This document shows, one piece after another, positions 1 through 12,768 of a DNA stretch of 64,000 nucleotides. The stretch comes from Corynespora cassiicola (Eukaryota; Ascomycota; Dothideomycetes; Pleosporales; Corynesporascaceae): contig JAEUWY010000005.1 of NCBI GenBank assembly GCA_022059125.1, forward strand, positions 4,092,001 to 4,156,000, read 5' to 3'. The position numbers were made by a program, and so were the translations under genes. The notes under the pieces were generated by a model, which had not been told where the DNA came from, did no database searches, and saw only the letters and a list, made by a program, of their open reading frames with translations. Positions within the stretch are counted from its first letter, which is position 1. Every line of letters starts with the position of its first letter.

Positions 1-2520
1 TTTCCGTTGATTGCCGGCTGGCTGATCAGGGGAATGACAGGTCCGCCCACGAGGAACTCGTACCGGCCAGCAGCATTGCCTTGAGGATATTCGAAGACGT
101 ACAGCGGATTGTCGCTCACGTATCTGTACCAAGTGAGGCGCAGACCCTGACCGCAGATGGCCGTTGGGTCACCAGGGCAAGGCAGATTGCACTCCGACTC
201 GTCAACCTCGACGGAGCCAGCCTCCTCGATTCCCTCGAGGTCGCCGCAGTAGCACTCTTCGCCATACTCCATGCCGGCAGCCATGTACCCGAATTTGGCA
301 CACTGGCCAAGACACCATTCAGGAGAGTTGCCGGTCTGGTTGACGAGCTGCCAAGGGAACACGCGGTGGTCCTGGGGATCGGTGATGCAGCCCTGGTACA
401 CCCACTCGCCAACCTGCTCGATGGGTCTCGGTGGCTGGATGACTGGGATGGTATCCAGGCTGGACCATACGCTGAGGCGATCAGGCCCACCACACTTCTC
501 GTCGGCATTTCCAGCGCAAGCCATGCCGCACTGGGAGTCGTCGGAAGCCAACTCGCCGCCCTGGCGGATGATGTTGTCACAGAAGCACTGGTAGCTATAC
601 TCCATGCCAGCAATGGTGTAGCCGGCATCGAAGCAAGCGTTGGAGCACGAGGCGATGGTCAATTGCTGCGAGTCGGGTTGCTGGTTGGTCATGATACGGA
701 ATCCAGGTCCATCGACCCAGCAACCCTTATACGCCCAGCCTTCGGGAAGACCCGTTGCAGTAGCAGTAGCGGTGTTGGTGCGGGTGGCAGTGGGAGTCTC
801 GGTAGGATCAACAGGCTCATCAGTCGGGGTTGGGGTTGCGGTAGGGCCCACGGTTGTCGAAGATGACGGCTCCTCGTCTTCTCCAGTGATGAACCTGTAG
901 ACGGTCAGACGATCCGGACCACCGCACATTTCTGTCTGGTCCCCATTGCAGGCCACTGGAGAGGGTCAGCCTTGTAGAATGTTTTGGAGTCGGCGCAAAG
1001 TCCGGGGGAAACCCACTGTTGCAGAGCTCGTTGCCATCGGGGGCAGGGCCATGATCATTTCTGAACTGGTTGTCGCAGTAGCACTCTCCGGCATACTCTG
1101 TTCCCGCAATGGTGTAGCCCTGCCTCTCGCAAGCAGCATAGCATTTGGCGTTGGTCATGGCCCCATCGACGATTCCACCGACCAAAAGGGCGCGCCCAGC
1201 CACGGAATCCGTGTAACACCCCTGAGGCTGCCACCCGGTCAGGATGGCAGGCTGGGGGTCGTCGAGGCCGAATTCGTAGAGATTCATGCGGTTCGCACCA
1301 CCACAGAGCTGGCTGCTATTGCCATTGCAGGGCATGTCGCAACCGTCCTCGGCGGGGCCGTTGTCGTTGTCGAGAGTGTTGCCGCAGTAACATTCGCCCG
1401 CATATTCGACTCCGGCATACTTGTAATTGCCGCTGGCGCAGGCGTCGGTGCAGGTCTTTGGCGACATTGCGGCGGCGCCTCCCTCGACGATCCCAGCCAC
1501 GCTCAGAATGCGCGCTCCAACCGAGTCTCTGCAGGTCCATGTCGTCAGCCACCAGCCCGCCGCCGGACAATCGCGATGCTGGCAACAAAGCGAGAAACGA
1601 AAAGAGGGAGGGAAAAGAGAAGAAGACGTACGTGTAACAGCCCATGCTCCCCCAATCGCCGGGGCCTTCTGCTGTCACGGGGCCCGTTGGCTCCCCACCC
1701 CCGGACGTAGCCGCCCTCTCGTAGATGGAGAGGCGATTCGGGCCTCCGCACGCCTCTCCCGCCTCTCCCGCACAAGCCATGGAACAGCCGTCATCTGCGG
1801 GAGCGCCGGGCGTCTGGATCGAGTTGCCGCAAAAGCATTCCACGCCATATTCGGTTCCTGCAAAGGCGTAGCCGCGAGTGGAGCAGAAGGCGATGCACGA
1901 TGCGGCGCTATTGCTGTCGCTCGCCGTGTTCGCAGCGCGCAGGGTGCGCGAGCCGGTAGCATCGCTGTGGGAGCGCGCCGCGTGTTAGTCGAGGGTTACA
2001 CCACCGCAAGCCATCAAATCGAACGAAGGAAGAATTGGCAACAACGTGGAGGACGGGGCAAATGGACCGTTTAAGCAAGCCATGCAGGACATTGGGAAAC
2101 AAGCGGGTACATTGTGGCCCCCTCCCCCGCGGTGGCGGCGGAAAGAACAAGTGGGGAGCGAGAGAGAAGGGGGAAAGGGGACATTTGCAGCAGCGACGAC
2201 AACAACGGGAATTGGATTTTTGCGGATACATGGATTGGGGTTGGTGGACATGGCCAAATTGGAGAATGCTATATTGGAAGATATGCAAGTCTCGGGGCCT
2301 GGATCGAAGGAGCGAGTGTGCAATGTCTGAAACGGCGGGATGGAGCGGCCAAAAGGGGACCGGGTAAAGTCAATTGGGGTACACACCTGTAGCATCCTTT
2401 GTAGGACCAGCCGTCTGGGAGCTCCGTCGGGGGGGCCTGTCGCCTGGCGATGCTGCGCGCGCTCGATGATGCAATCAAGAGATTAATTAGTAGGGTCGAG
2501 GCAGTGAGCGGACGGCCCAT
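1..2520 (-). CDS. Secreted multi-WSC-domain protein, C-terminus beyond the window (possibly WSC-galactose-oxidase type)
   Basis: Exons 2520-2387, 1964-1632, 1528-1017 and 955 to the left edge; phases match across all three introns (1965-2386, 1529-1631, 956-1016). A signal peptide (MGRPLTASTLLINLLIASSS) is followed by five WSC domains. Each opens with W-x3-GC(Y/W/I) and carries the AG(T/M/V)EY...(E/Q)CYC core and a closing C(G)GP-x-R motif. WSC domains bind carbohydrate and occur in cell-wall sensors and in secreted oxidases. After domain five the frame reads YVFEYPQGNAAGRYEFLVGG, which resembles the linker before the Kelch/DUF1929 galactose-oxidase domain of long Sordariomycete WSC proteins. 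That domain would lie outside the window, so the oxidase identity is inference. A Thr/Pro-rich linker separates domains three and four. The first intron, 422 bp, is unusually long for this window. Confidence 0.8.
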
Positions 2521-4620
2521 GGCGGGCGAAGCGATATATTAGGAGGCTTAGAGCCGAGTCGGCGAAGATGGTAACGAGATTCAAAAGGAGGGCGACTGCA
2601 GCAGCCGGGGGAGCGGGCAAATGGCTTGCAGCAACAAGAGTCCAAAAGACTGGAACCGAAAAAGAAGGCTTCCCCGAAAGGCGACGGGTAAAGTTGGTCG
2701 GCTTCGAGGCTTTTCGAAGCAGTGTTTAGACGGAGCAGAACGAAGGGGCGACGACAGGCAGTCCGCCGTCGTTAGTCTGGCTGTAATGCGAGAGGCCCTG
2801 AAACGCGTTGACAGTCCGGGGCACACTCCGGGCACATTGGCATTTACATATAGGCCTCGAATACGGCTCTAAAAGGAGCAAGACGTCCACACCCCGTCCC
2901 CTCCCGTCGCCGGCGGAGTTGGCTTGAAATCGGTCAGCCCACCCACCATGCACGACAGTGGGATTTGACAGGTCTGACAGCTTGCTGTGGCCCGCGTGAT
3001 GTCCTCTCACCGCACCTTGGTCCCTCCCGCTGCCTCAATCCCCCCAATCCCCCATCTGCCCATGGCTCGGAGCTGGACATTTGGCTCGCCTACCGTCCTT
3101 GGAGACGTGCTGTTCAGCTGTGAGTTTGGGCTCCAGAGCCAGCCATCAATACCTAGTCAATACGCTTCCCGACCCAAGAGTGACCCGGAACCGTAAGCTG
3201 AAGCGAAAGGGACGGACCCCCCAGGCAAGGTAGGCGGTGCTCAATCTCGACGTGCCCTATCGTGAGGTGCCCTGGCCCTGCCGCGCTTCGGCATTGACTC
3301 GCCTGGCGACATGTATTGTCCCTCCCTGGCTCGTATTCCGCCTGCCGAGGGCTGAGCAAGGTCAAGTTCTGGAGAATTGTCCCGCGCGCCAGGTGCGCTG
3401 TAAGCCCCTAAGGCTGAGGATAAGGAGAGGGGATAACAACGAAAGAGGAGCGCGATAGAGGGAGGGGCTAGTGTGTAAGACTCTGTTCGGTTTGGGGCGG
3501 GCGGCGGGCGGGTCGTGGCGTACGAGCCGCGCGATAAAGAAGAGGTGTGGCAGGCCAGAGACAGTAGGGCCCTCTCTCTTTCGCCCTCAGCCTCGGGCCC
3601 TGGCCGCCTCGTCGAAATCAATACTCGGCGCCCAGGGGGGGGGGGATGAGGGAGAACCCCTGCAAGGTACCCAGACGCACGGTCCGCGCGGCACGATCAG
3701 CGGCGGGTTGGCGTGATTTGCGAGGGGCATGGCTTGCATGCCATGGCATGGGCGAGGGGCAAATTTGAACAGCTCGCGAGGCTGGCGTCGGCGGCGGGGC
3801 GGGCGTCAGTCGTGTGGCACTGGACTGGGTGAGAGGAACGGGCGCGACACACACGTGGGGAGCGGTAGGTACCTGTGTGCGGCGGCACCGCGACTCGTGT
3901 CCGGCCTGTGCTAGGGGCCACGGTCGCCATGGTGGAGGATCGGTGGAGGGGCGGTGGAGGGGCGGTGGAGATGAGGGGGATCTGATTTGCGTAGCGCGAG
4001 GCGAACGCCTTATCACACTGCTCGCAACCGGCCGAGGACTTGCCGGGGGCGCACCCGCCAAAAATCAATCAACAAAACCGGGCGCCGTGTTGACTTGCAG
4101 GCGGGCGGCGTGCAGCGTGAGTGAGCGTGTAGCGTGAGCGTGTAGCGTGAGCGTGTAGCGTGTAGCGTGTAGCGTGAGCGTGCAGCGTGTAGCGCCTGGC
4201 CCGCCCTGCGCCGCTAATGCGCACAGGTTGTTGTCAAAGTTTAGGCAGCTGGCCTATTCGATAGTCCGCCCTTCTGACAGCGCACCCAATCCCAACCTCC
4301 ATGGTCGTCTTCACGCTGACGGCAGCGTCAGCACCTGAGTGGATACCTGCTGTCTGGTCGGGGCCACTGCTGCTTCGGAGAGATGTGAGGGGAGCGGGCA
4401 GGCTGCATGTGCCGGTCAATCCAATCTAGACATTACTTCTCGGTCGTCTTCTAAAAATATTACATGCGCCCCTGCCTTATCGCGCGTCGTTCCCTCTCCA
4501 AACAAGCCATGCCCATGTTGTTGTATGCCCGTATTCCCATGTGTGCGCTTGAAACCCTGAGTCGCTGTCGTGAACCCGATCCGATTAGGAAAAAAACCCT
4601 CGTCCGCAACCCCGCCCTGC
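2521..4620. other. Intergenic, 2.1 kb, no gene seen
   Basis: This is the upstream region of the WSC gene and lies beyond the 3' end of the GH16 gene. No open frame with a recognisable domain or codon bias was found. It contains a G-run near 3636 and a minisatellite at 4109-4194. Confidence 0.6.
4109..4194. repeat. Minisatellite built on GTGTAGCGTGAGC-like units
   Basis: About seven tandem, slightly varying copies of 6-12 bp units such as GTGTAGC and GTGAGC follow one another directly. It lies in the gene-free stretch 0.4 kb beyond the GH16 stop codon. Confidence 0.8.
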
Positions 4621-6402
4621 TCAGCACTTGCCCTCGCGCCACATCTTGACGTTCTTGACCGTCATGCCCCGGTTGTTGCCCTCGCCCCATGACGGCAGCC
4701 ACTGGTCTCTGGCTGCAGACACACAAGTTAGCATGGTACACCAAGGCGAGCCGGAGTCCTTCCGCATCGGGGCATTGGCCTGATACGCACCTTTGTAGAA
4801 GTCGCGCGCCGCCGTCGGGCCCTTGTCGACCCACGGCTTCTCGAACTTGCCGTCGCTGTCATGCCGTCAGCTCGTCTGCAATGCAACCGTATCCGCACCG
4901 CCATGCACGCCTCGAGAGGGCGGATACTCACTAGAACCAGCCATTCTGCGCCCCCACTGCAACATTGAGGATCAGGTAGAAGTTCTCGTCGAACGGCGTG
5001 TTGGTGTTGCCCGTCTGCGCCCATGGGTTCTCGAGCACCGTGCTGTTGGCCGTCTGGCCCTCGAACCGGCCGCGCTGCCACATGGTCGTGTCCTTGCCAA
5101 AGCCCATGTAGAAGACCTGCTTGAGCCGCGAGTCGAGATAGGTGAAGAGGTAGTCCTCGCTCCACTCCAGGCCAAACGTGTGGAAGCCCTTGGAGAAGTC
5201 GGTCCGGCGGATGAACTTGATGCCATACGTCTGCCAGTAGGCGTCGAGCCTGGAGATGGGCCCCCAGTGAAGCGCAGAGCTGACTGCATCGCGCCCGAGC
5301 GGATACTTCCAGTCATTGCCGCGCAGCTCAGCAATGTCGATTTCTCCGCTGGCCGGCCACTCGCCATACTTGGACTCCTCGGCTGTCGAAGTCATGTCAG
5401 TACCTAGGCCATCGGTCATGTGATCGGGCTCAACTCACGCATCATCCAAATGGCCGGCCACAGCCAGTCGCCGCGAGGCATCTTGGCCACAACCTCTACG
5501 CGGCCGTACTTGATGAACTTCTTGCCCTTGGTGGACAACCGTGCAGACCTCACGGGGGGGATGATGATGCCAGTCGTCTCGTTGGAGCGGACCGAGCATT
5601 GAGTCCAGTCGTCCGAGGTACAGGTGCCGTCCCCGTCTCCGGATCGCGTCAGGTTCAGCGTGTAGCCATTGAGAAGCTGCTCCTCGCTGATGCCCGTCGT
5701 CTCGGTGGTCAGAGTGGGCACAATGTGCAGGCCCTCTCCATCGGTAAAGCTGTTGGCCCTGTCGGTAGTGGTCCAGTCAAAGGATCCCGTGCCAAAGCCT
5801 CCAGTCTGGTGGTTGAGGTTAGGATAGGGCTGCGGGGAAAATGCCACGAGGTGCCACATACCTGGACTTCATGTTGCCAATTAGCCGAGTCGATAGTATC
5901 AAAGTTGTCGTCCATTATCAGGCAGTACTATTGCTCCATTAGTGAATACCCCGGTCATGGCCTGCAACATTACTCACATCGCCGGTCTTGGCGGCATTTG
6001 CTCCATCGTACCCAAGGTACCCGCAGACGGCAAGGCCCACGACGATGAAGCCGTACACTATGTAGTTGTTGATCTTGGTCCTCTTTAGACGCTTGTCGTC
6101 AACCCAAGGCTGCTGGTATCTGGACGCGCTCGTCAGAGACAGACGCATGTGGGGTGGGGGGGGTTGGGCATGTCGACGCACTCTCCCTTCAGCCTGTAGC
6201 TCTTGAAGGTGTGTCTGGGCTTCCGCGAAGCAAAGCCAGAGGGGGTCGCGACGCCAGAGGGCAACGAGCCGCGTGCCGTGGACGGAGCATGGTGGGACCG
6301 TATCTCAAGCGACTGTCGACGAACAGGAGTCTGCTGCTGTTGGGCGGCAGGGTCGTCCTGGTTCTGCTTGGGGAACTTGAACCTGAAGTCGGAGAGACCC
6401 AT
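4621..6402 (-). CDS. Membrane-anchored GH16 family glucanase/transglycosylase-like protein
   Basis: Seven exons: 6402-6182, 6119-5978, 5927-5862, 5805-5439, 5382-4932, 4855-4791, 4712-4621; 467 aa, all phases consistent. The N-terminal ~90 residues are Gln/Arg/Ser-rich and cytosolic. A single membrane helix (YIVYGFIVVGLAVCGYLGY) makes it a type II membrane protein. The GH16 domain follows: YCLIMDDNFDTIDSANW start, the FIKYGRVEVVAKMPRGDWLWPAIWM strand (seen in pieces across residues 240-265) and the catalytic motif GEIDIAE, with both Glu and the Asp of E-x-D-x-x-E intact. The family cleaves or remodels beta-1,3(4)-glucans; the fungal anchored members are close to GNBP/beta-glucan-binding forms. 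The likely site of action is the outer face of the plasma membrane or the wall. The start is chosen at the first ATG giving an uninterrupted N-terminus. It is divergent from the GT2 gene at 8.8 kb. Confidence 0.88.
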
Positions 6403-8765
6403 TGCGAGGGAGCGAGCGTGGAGCGGAGCAAAGGGATTGAACGAAGTTGGTCCAAGACACAGCCGGGAGTCGTCAGGCCGTGACGCGCGAGATATACCAG
6501 ACTGGGCGGTTTCGACGGGGTACACAAGCGGAGATCAGCTCGTGGGGAGGACGCCGCCGTGGACTGCCGCGACGCTTGCGCACAAAGACCAGAGGTTCGA
6601 GAATCGGGCGTCGGCGACTCCATTGCAGGACATGCGAGACGGAAACTTTGATCGGGCAGACGCTGTGGCTGCAAGCTCTGACGGTGTGGCTCAAGCACTG
6701 CCGCTGTCATGGAGTATCAGAAGCGACGTCGCGATTAGGCGGTCCAGACCCTGTCTCCTGCCAAGGGGGTGGGATTATAGTGTGGCGCTAGCCAGACTGC
6801 CAGCCTGCAAGAGCAAGGTGCCCGGTGGATCTTCGCGCCAAGTCACGGGCCCGCCATTGGCTTGAGGGCGTGCGCCCCTGGGAGCTGGAGCGTCGCGAAG
6901 GAAAAAAAAACCCCGTCATCGCTGGATTGGCGCTGTGATGGGGCCTGCAGTCGCCGTACGCCGCTCCTCGTTGTCCATGTTTCGCGCGGCCGCGTTGGGG
7001 AATAGGCGGCCCATGGCCGGGACGCTACCCGGCGAGCTTCTCGTATCTCAAGCTTTTTTTCAATGTTGCAATGCCTTATCGCATCCATCGCTTTGCACCC
7101 TGGCCGCATGTCGCCGTCGTTCAGGGAAGGTCGGGACCTGTCCAGCCGTTCCGAGCCCTAGTCGCGTGGCTTGGCCACATCGCGGAGCCTGCCACCTTAG
7201 GTTTCGACGCCGCACCAATCACCCCCACCGATCGAGACTGCTCGGCCATGACTTGTGCGTGCCTTGTCGCCTTGTGCATGGCCCATCACACGGCGCCTCC
7301 CTTGCCCAAAGCCGCCGCTCCCCTCAGCTCTGGTATTCGCCAGGCCTGTCCCATCTGGTGTGCCGCCCGCCATCAGTGGCGGCTTATCAGCAACGGCTCC
7401 TACACCCATTCTCCAAGTCTGTTTAGGGGCCGTTTATGCACCCTGCCCTCCTGGTGCCTTCCGCTTGCTTCTGCACAGTGAGCTGGCTGCTTGCCTCTCA
7501 TTTTAAAATAGCTCGCGGCATGAGCCCTCAGGATAACCGGCCCGCATAGTGGCAACCGAGATCTGACCAGTGAAGTGTTGAGTTCAGACTAAACGGCACG
7601 AGTACGTCCTGGCCTGTCAGAGAGGCCATCGCCCAGGCGAGGCCAGGGGTACCAGACCCCCGGTGTGAATACCGCGCACTGCCTCCAAGGCGAACCTTTC
7701 GCCCATCTAGCGAGCACAAACGCCCAGGGGTACTGGCGGAAAAAGCGTGGGATGTCAAAACCCGCCGTCCAAGTTTGTTTCTCCGAACGATGCCGTCCGT
7801 CTGCATTCTCGACTCATGATGGCCAGAATTCTCTTTTTTCGGCACTTTGGTGCAGTCGGTGGCTCCAGCAAAGCCTCCCTTTCAGCTACACCATGGCCTT
7901 AGCCGCAGGTCGGTACGCTTCTTTGGGCTCGTAGAAACCTGAACTTCGCTTCATGTTGCAGTGGTGGGAGGAGCCTCCTGGTCCGCTGCCTGTGGCGTCC
8001 TTCATTTTGATTGTGTCACGGCGAGCCGCCATGGAACCATGGAGCGTATCCAAGAATAGATTCTAGCTTTGCAACTCTTCCATATCGTCTTCCTCGTTTT
8101 CAAGTCGGCGAGTATGCTGCTCGACGAATCGAGGGTCAAAGACTTGTAGTAGTGTCCCAGATTTCTTTGTCGTGCCCGTCGCCCCGGAGACTGCCGTCTC
8201 GTGGCTAAGGTGCCCCATTGTCACCCACGACGCAAGCCAAGGATCCGCGTCCTGCTCACAAACTGCAGGGGCACAAAGCGCCCGTCCTGACAAGCGCTAT
8301 CGATTTGAGGCGAGCTGGAAGGGAGGGCCCAGCCTCGGTTTGGACGGCGTTGAGTCGATAGAAGGCTTCGCTGCATGGAGCATGCTGAAGCGATCAGCAA
8401 TGATTAAATCCCGTCCGCCTGTGTCTGGTAATCGGAATCGGTACAGCCGTCCAGGTTCGGAGTGTCCAGACTGCAGCATACTTTGACCCCTGCTGTCGCA
8501 TCTGCCTGGCTAGACCCTCCGCTGGGAGCTGACCTGGAAGCACGCTCTTTTCACACTGTCGTTATCGTATCGCTGCCCAAGTATTCATACCGCCTCCCCG
8601 TCTTTATTACTCTTGTCAGTACCAGGATTTCCTTTGCTCTTTGGATCCATTCTGTCGTTCCCACAGTCTGCAGACTTATCTGCATAGGGCCAGCCGCCCG
8701 TACCTCTCGCTTCGGCCACTGCCAACCTCTGCCGATCTTTCTCACCTCCTCCCTCTACGGTCATC
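6403..8765. promoter_or_regulatory. Shared 2.4-kb divergent upstream region of the GH16 and GT2 genes
   Basis: No gene is recognised here. The stretch next to the GT2 start codon is pyrimidine-rich (8730-8765), as is common in strong fungal promoters and 5' leaders. Unusually long leaders or a regulatory RNA could be present, but nothing in the sequence proves it. Confidence 0.4.
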
Positions 8766-11691
8766 ATGACTTCGACGCAGCCTTCCACTCGGCCTCCGTC
8801 GACAAGGAGGCCCTCCCTCTCTGACCACAGGTCGTCGGGATCAATTCGATGGTCGGCACCCTACGACTCGCGTCGTGTGACGCAGAAGATCAACGATGAG
8901 ACCAGATACCGCGCTGTACGTGCTTTTTTCGCGTCATATTTGATCAGCGTCGTTGCCGCAAGACATAGACGCGTGCAATTGTGGCACAATGGCTGACCGT
9001 TAGATAGATCATCAAGCATCTGCACGCAAAAGCATGCTCCATGAACTGGATGATCGCGGGGCCGGTCCCGCCTGGCATTGCGATGGGCGTGCTGATCCGC
9101 AAGAATGCGGGCGAGTACGCGTCTGAGCCCGACCCGGTGCACCCGGAGCTTTTGGACGCCGTTAAGAAGATCAACCCGGGCGTCGCCATGACCATGTCTA
9201 CCGAGGGAACCACGGCCGTTTTTGACGTGATTGACCCTGGAGAGACCGAGCTTGTTTTCCAGAATGGATCTCAGATCCAGATCTACGACTCTTTGGCTGA
9301 GATTGCCTCTTCCAGTGCCATCCGTAAATTCCAGTACGCCGCATTGGTCCGCCAGGAACGCGTACTGTTGGTGTGGCATGACGACCTTGGCCTCATTCTT
9401 TCCCACGCGATGGAGATCGAGTCCAGAATGTTGGCTCTTATCTGGGGCACTGGAACGTCGCCCTTTGGGCATCTGACCAACCCCTTCTCAACTGGCGCAA
9501 ACTCGTACATGACGTCCGAGGTCAACCTTGCCGTCGAGAAACAGGAGGCCGGTGCCGATGTTTCTGTTGAAGAGGTCCAGAAGGACAACAGCGATCTTGA
9601 GGCCGGACCTCGTGAGTCGCTTGCCAGGCCTCTCATCTTTACCAGCTCCATCTTCGTTGGCTGTGGTATCATGGCAATCCTCCTCCTCGTATGTGGCCTT
9701 GGCAACCGCGCCATCATCCTACAGACCATGACGGACAAATTCTGGCCACGATTGGCTCTCATCGCGACCGAGCCCGTGTTCATCCTCTTCGGTCTGTTCT
9801 TTGTCATTGTCGTCTTCGGCAATTTTTTCCAGATGATTGGACCTATTACGTCAATCAAAACAAACTCTCGGTTTTACTCAGCCATCAAACCCAATTTGCC
9901 GTATGCGCGATCCCTCGGCTTCCGGCCTCCACCAATCACCATCCAGATGCCAATCTACACCGAATCTCTCGATGGTGTCATCAAGCCTACCGTCAAGAGT
10001 TTGAAGTCGGCCATCTCTTACTATGAGTCGCATGGCGGAACTGCGCGCATCTTTGTCAACGACGATGGAATGGCCGTACGTAGCGCTGAGGAGAACCAGG
10101 AGTTCATTGACTTCTTCCACAACAACAATATTGGATGGGTGTCTCGCCCCAAGCACAACCACGAAGGTTACGTCCGTCGCGGAAAGTTCAAGAAGGCTTC
10201 CAACATGAACTTTGCTCTAAACATCTCTAACCGTGTCGAGGACGTGTTGCAGGAGATGGTCGACTCGCGATTCGAAAAGGAGGACGCTATTACTGAGGAC
10301 CAGGAGGCTTCACTGTACCAACAGGCCCTCCGCACCGTTCTGGACTCGGATCCTCGTGCTAAGGCTGGTGGTAATATTCGTATGGGTGAGATTATTCTCA
10401 TTGTCGATTCCGATACTCGTGTTCCCGAGGATTGCCTTATGTATGGAGCCGCCGAGATGTTCTTATCTCCGGAGGTGGCTATCATTCAACACGCCACCGG
10501 CGTCATGCAAGTGTCGTGGGACTACTTCGAGAACGCCATCACGTATTTCACCAACCTGGTCTATACCGCGATTCGATTTTCTGCCGGTAGTGGTGAGGTC
10601 GGACCTTTCGTCGGTCACAACGCTTTTCTCCGCTGGCAGGCTGTCCAGTCTGTTGGAAACCCCCCTGAGGAGGACGGTTATGTTGCTTTCTGGTCGGAGA
10701 GCCACGTCTCTGAGGACTTCGATATTGCTCTCCGTCTTCAGATCAAGGGCAACGTTGTTCGTTTGGCCAGCTACCACGGTGATGGCTTCAAGGAGGGTGT
10801 CTCTCTAACCCTGTACGATGAGTTGAACCGATGGGAAAAGTAAGTGTACCTTAAGTCTTTTCTTGCGTGTCTTGCTAATCATGGCCCCAGGTATGCGTAC
10901 GGCTGTAACGAGCTGGTTTTCAACCCAATCTACACATGGCTGTGGAAGGGACCCTTTACCAAGCTCTTCCGGACCTTCCTCTTCTCCAATATGCAGCTCT
11001 CCTCCAAGCTTACGATTATCGGTTACATCTCATCTTATTATGCCATCGCCTCGTCCGTTCCTTTCGGTATCCTCAACTACTTCTTGGTGGGCTGGATGAA
11101 TGGTGATCTTGACAAGTTTTATGTTGAATCCTGGAAGAGTAAGTTTCTCCTCTCGCTGAAGACCACACCTGCTAATCTCGCGTAGTCTTCCTATCGCTCG
11201 TCATCGTCTTCAACATCATGTCTAACGTATCCCTCGCGCTCCTGCGGTACCGTCTTGGCGAGCGTACGTTGCTGGGATCTCTCATCGAGAACTTCAAGTG
11301 GATGCCGCTCTTTGTCATCTTCTTTGGTGGTATTTCGTTCCACATTCTTCTTGCCATCTTGGCCCACATGTTCAGCATCGACATGAACTGGGGAGCCACT
11401 GCCAAGGAAAAGGACGACTCGAACTTTTTCAAGGAGTTGCCGAAGATCTTCAAGCGCTTCAAGTGGATGTACTTGGCGATGATCCCCTTGGTTGGTGGTA
11501 TGATTTACCTCGGCAACTTTGCTCCTCATGGTTGGGATATCAAGGGTTTCACGGCGAACGTTCCTGTAAGTGTTGCACCCGGTCCACCTCTTGTGATTTT
11601 TTGCTGACATATCCAGTTCGCTGTGGTTCTCATCTGCCACATGCTGCTCCCATTCGCCCTCAACCCAGCCTTGATGGTCTTCAACTACTAA
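8766..11691 (+). CDS. Polytopic GT2-family glycosyltransferase (processive polysaccharide-synthase type)
   Basis: Five exons: 8766-8915, 9008-10839, 10891-11138, 11186-11565, 11617-11691; 894 aa. The GT2 core is clear: FVNDDGM (first Asp pair), IVDSDTRVPED (DxD), a SEDFD acceptor-site motif, and L-N-R-W-E-K in place of the QxxRW signature, split by intron 2. Two helices precede the catalytic domain (near residues 240 and 280) and several follow it. This matches the chitin/cellulose/hyaluronan-synthase superfamily, and in particular the conserved filamentous-fungal GT2 proteins linked to hyphal growth on surfaces. The polysaccharide made cannot be read from sequence. The first ~50 residues are Ser/Thr/Pro/Arg-rich and probably cytosolic. 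The stop codon runs directly into an A12 tract. Confidence 0.88.
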
Positions 11692-11979
11692 AAAAAAAAA
11701 AGTACATACATAGAGGCGGGATTAGATTGGAATCGACTCGGGCACGACATGGGATAGTTCAACTGGTTTAAACAGTTCGATATTTGGTTACGAAGCGCGG
11801 GTGTTACGGTTGTCGATTCAATCGCTTTCAACGAGAACGGACCTGGTATGGGAGGTTAATGTTTAATCTTAATACTGGGCCGACTCCTCCAACAAATTTC
11901 AAACATACCAAATATACCAGCATGTATCAATGCATTATTTCCTTGATTTCAAGTTAGCCCTTCGCGCCTTGGGTGTGAT

Positions 11980-12768
11980 TCAATTTGTCTCGGTCAACGT
12001 TGCCACGGCACTTAAGAAGCCGTTGTTCTGTGGGACTGGTTGGACTGGGTGAGCTGCAGGCCTCCCATCGAAATAGTAATCCACATAACTGTGCTTGCCA
12101 TCAAGCTCCACTGTATGAGTGTCCACATCTTCGGTCGATCTATGCACGTATATGGTCTTCATTCCTACGCCTTTTGCAGCCTCAAGATCGTAGAGATGGG
12201 ATGCCAGCATGTAACAGTTCTCAGGGGGCACGCGCACGAGCCCCATGGCTTTCCGGTATATCGCAGGATCCGGCTTCGTGTATCCCAACAGCTCGGATGA
12301 CAAGAGCATGTGGAAGGGTATGCCAGATGACTGTGCGATATCGAGCTGGAGCCGGGTAGTGCCATTTGCGAGCACGATCAAGAACCACTCCCGATCCTCT
12401 CGTAGACGGGAAAGTGCGGGTATAACGTCGGGCCAGGGAGTCTGCACGTGCCATTGATGCACCAAGCCGGCACGGGTACGATCATCCCAGACGCTACGGT
12501 CGATCCCCCTCGCTCCAAGCAGTTTGTCCAAAACCCGACGGTGGGTAATGTCGATATCCTCGGGCGGCTGTTGCTGTTCGAATCGGCGGTGTATCTCATC
12601 AAAGAAGCCTTCGCGCCAGGCTATCGCGAGATGGCGAAGTTTTATTTCGGGTGGCGTGAGCGAGGGATGTGGTGGACAGCTCTGGAGAAGGGGCAACATT
12701 GAAGAGAGCCAGTCGCAGCAGGTTCCCATGAGATCGAAAAAAATTACCTTCTGTCCCAAAGGAGCCAT
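11980..12768 (-). CDS. Haloacid dehalogenase (HAD) superfamily hydrolase
   Basis: Intronless, 262 aa. Motif I FFDLMGT holds the nucleophile Asp near residue 11. Motif II (LANGTT, ~135), motif III Lys in GYTKPDPAIY (~163) and the motif IV region ASHLYDLEAAKGVGMKTIY (~190) are all present. Length and the C1-type helical cap (residues ~20-100) fit the type II 2-haloacid dehalogenase-like group. In motif I the second Asp of DxD is replaced by Met, as is usual for true dehalogenases. The substrate is unknown. It is divergently placed from the sugar transporter across 0.8 kb. Confidence 0.85.
   Translation of the reverse strand: MAPLGQKVIFFDLMGTCCDWLSSMLPLLQSCPPHPSLTPPEIKLRHLAIAWREGFFDEIHRRFEQQQPPEDIDITHRRVLDKLLGARGIDRSVWDDRTRAGLVHQWHVQTPWPDVIPALSRLREDREWFLIVLANGTTRLQLDIAQSSGIPFHMLLSSELLGYTKPDPAIYRKAMGLVRVPPENCYMLASHLYDLEAAKGVGMKTIYVHRSTEDVDTHTVELDGKHSYVDYYFDGRPAAHPVQPVPQNNGFLSAVATLTETN

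Noticed and set aside
81..866. Plus-strand 261-codon open frame at the left edge
   Set aside because: Antisense of the WSC domains, which are unmistakable on the minus strand.
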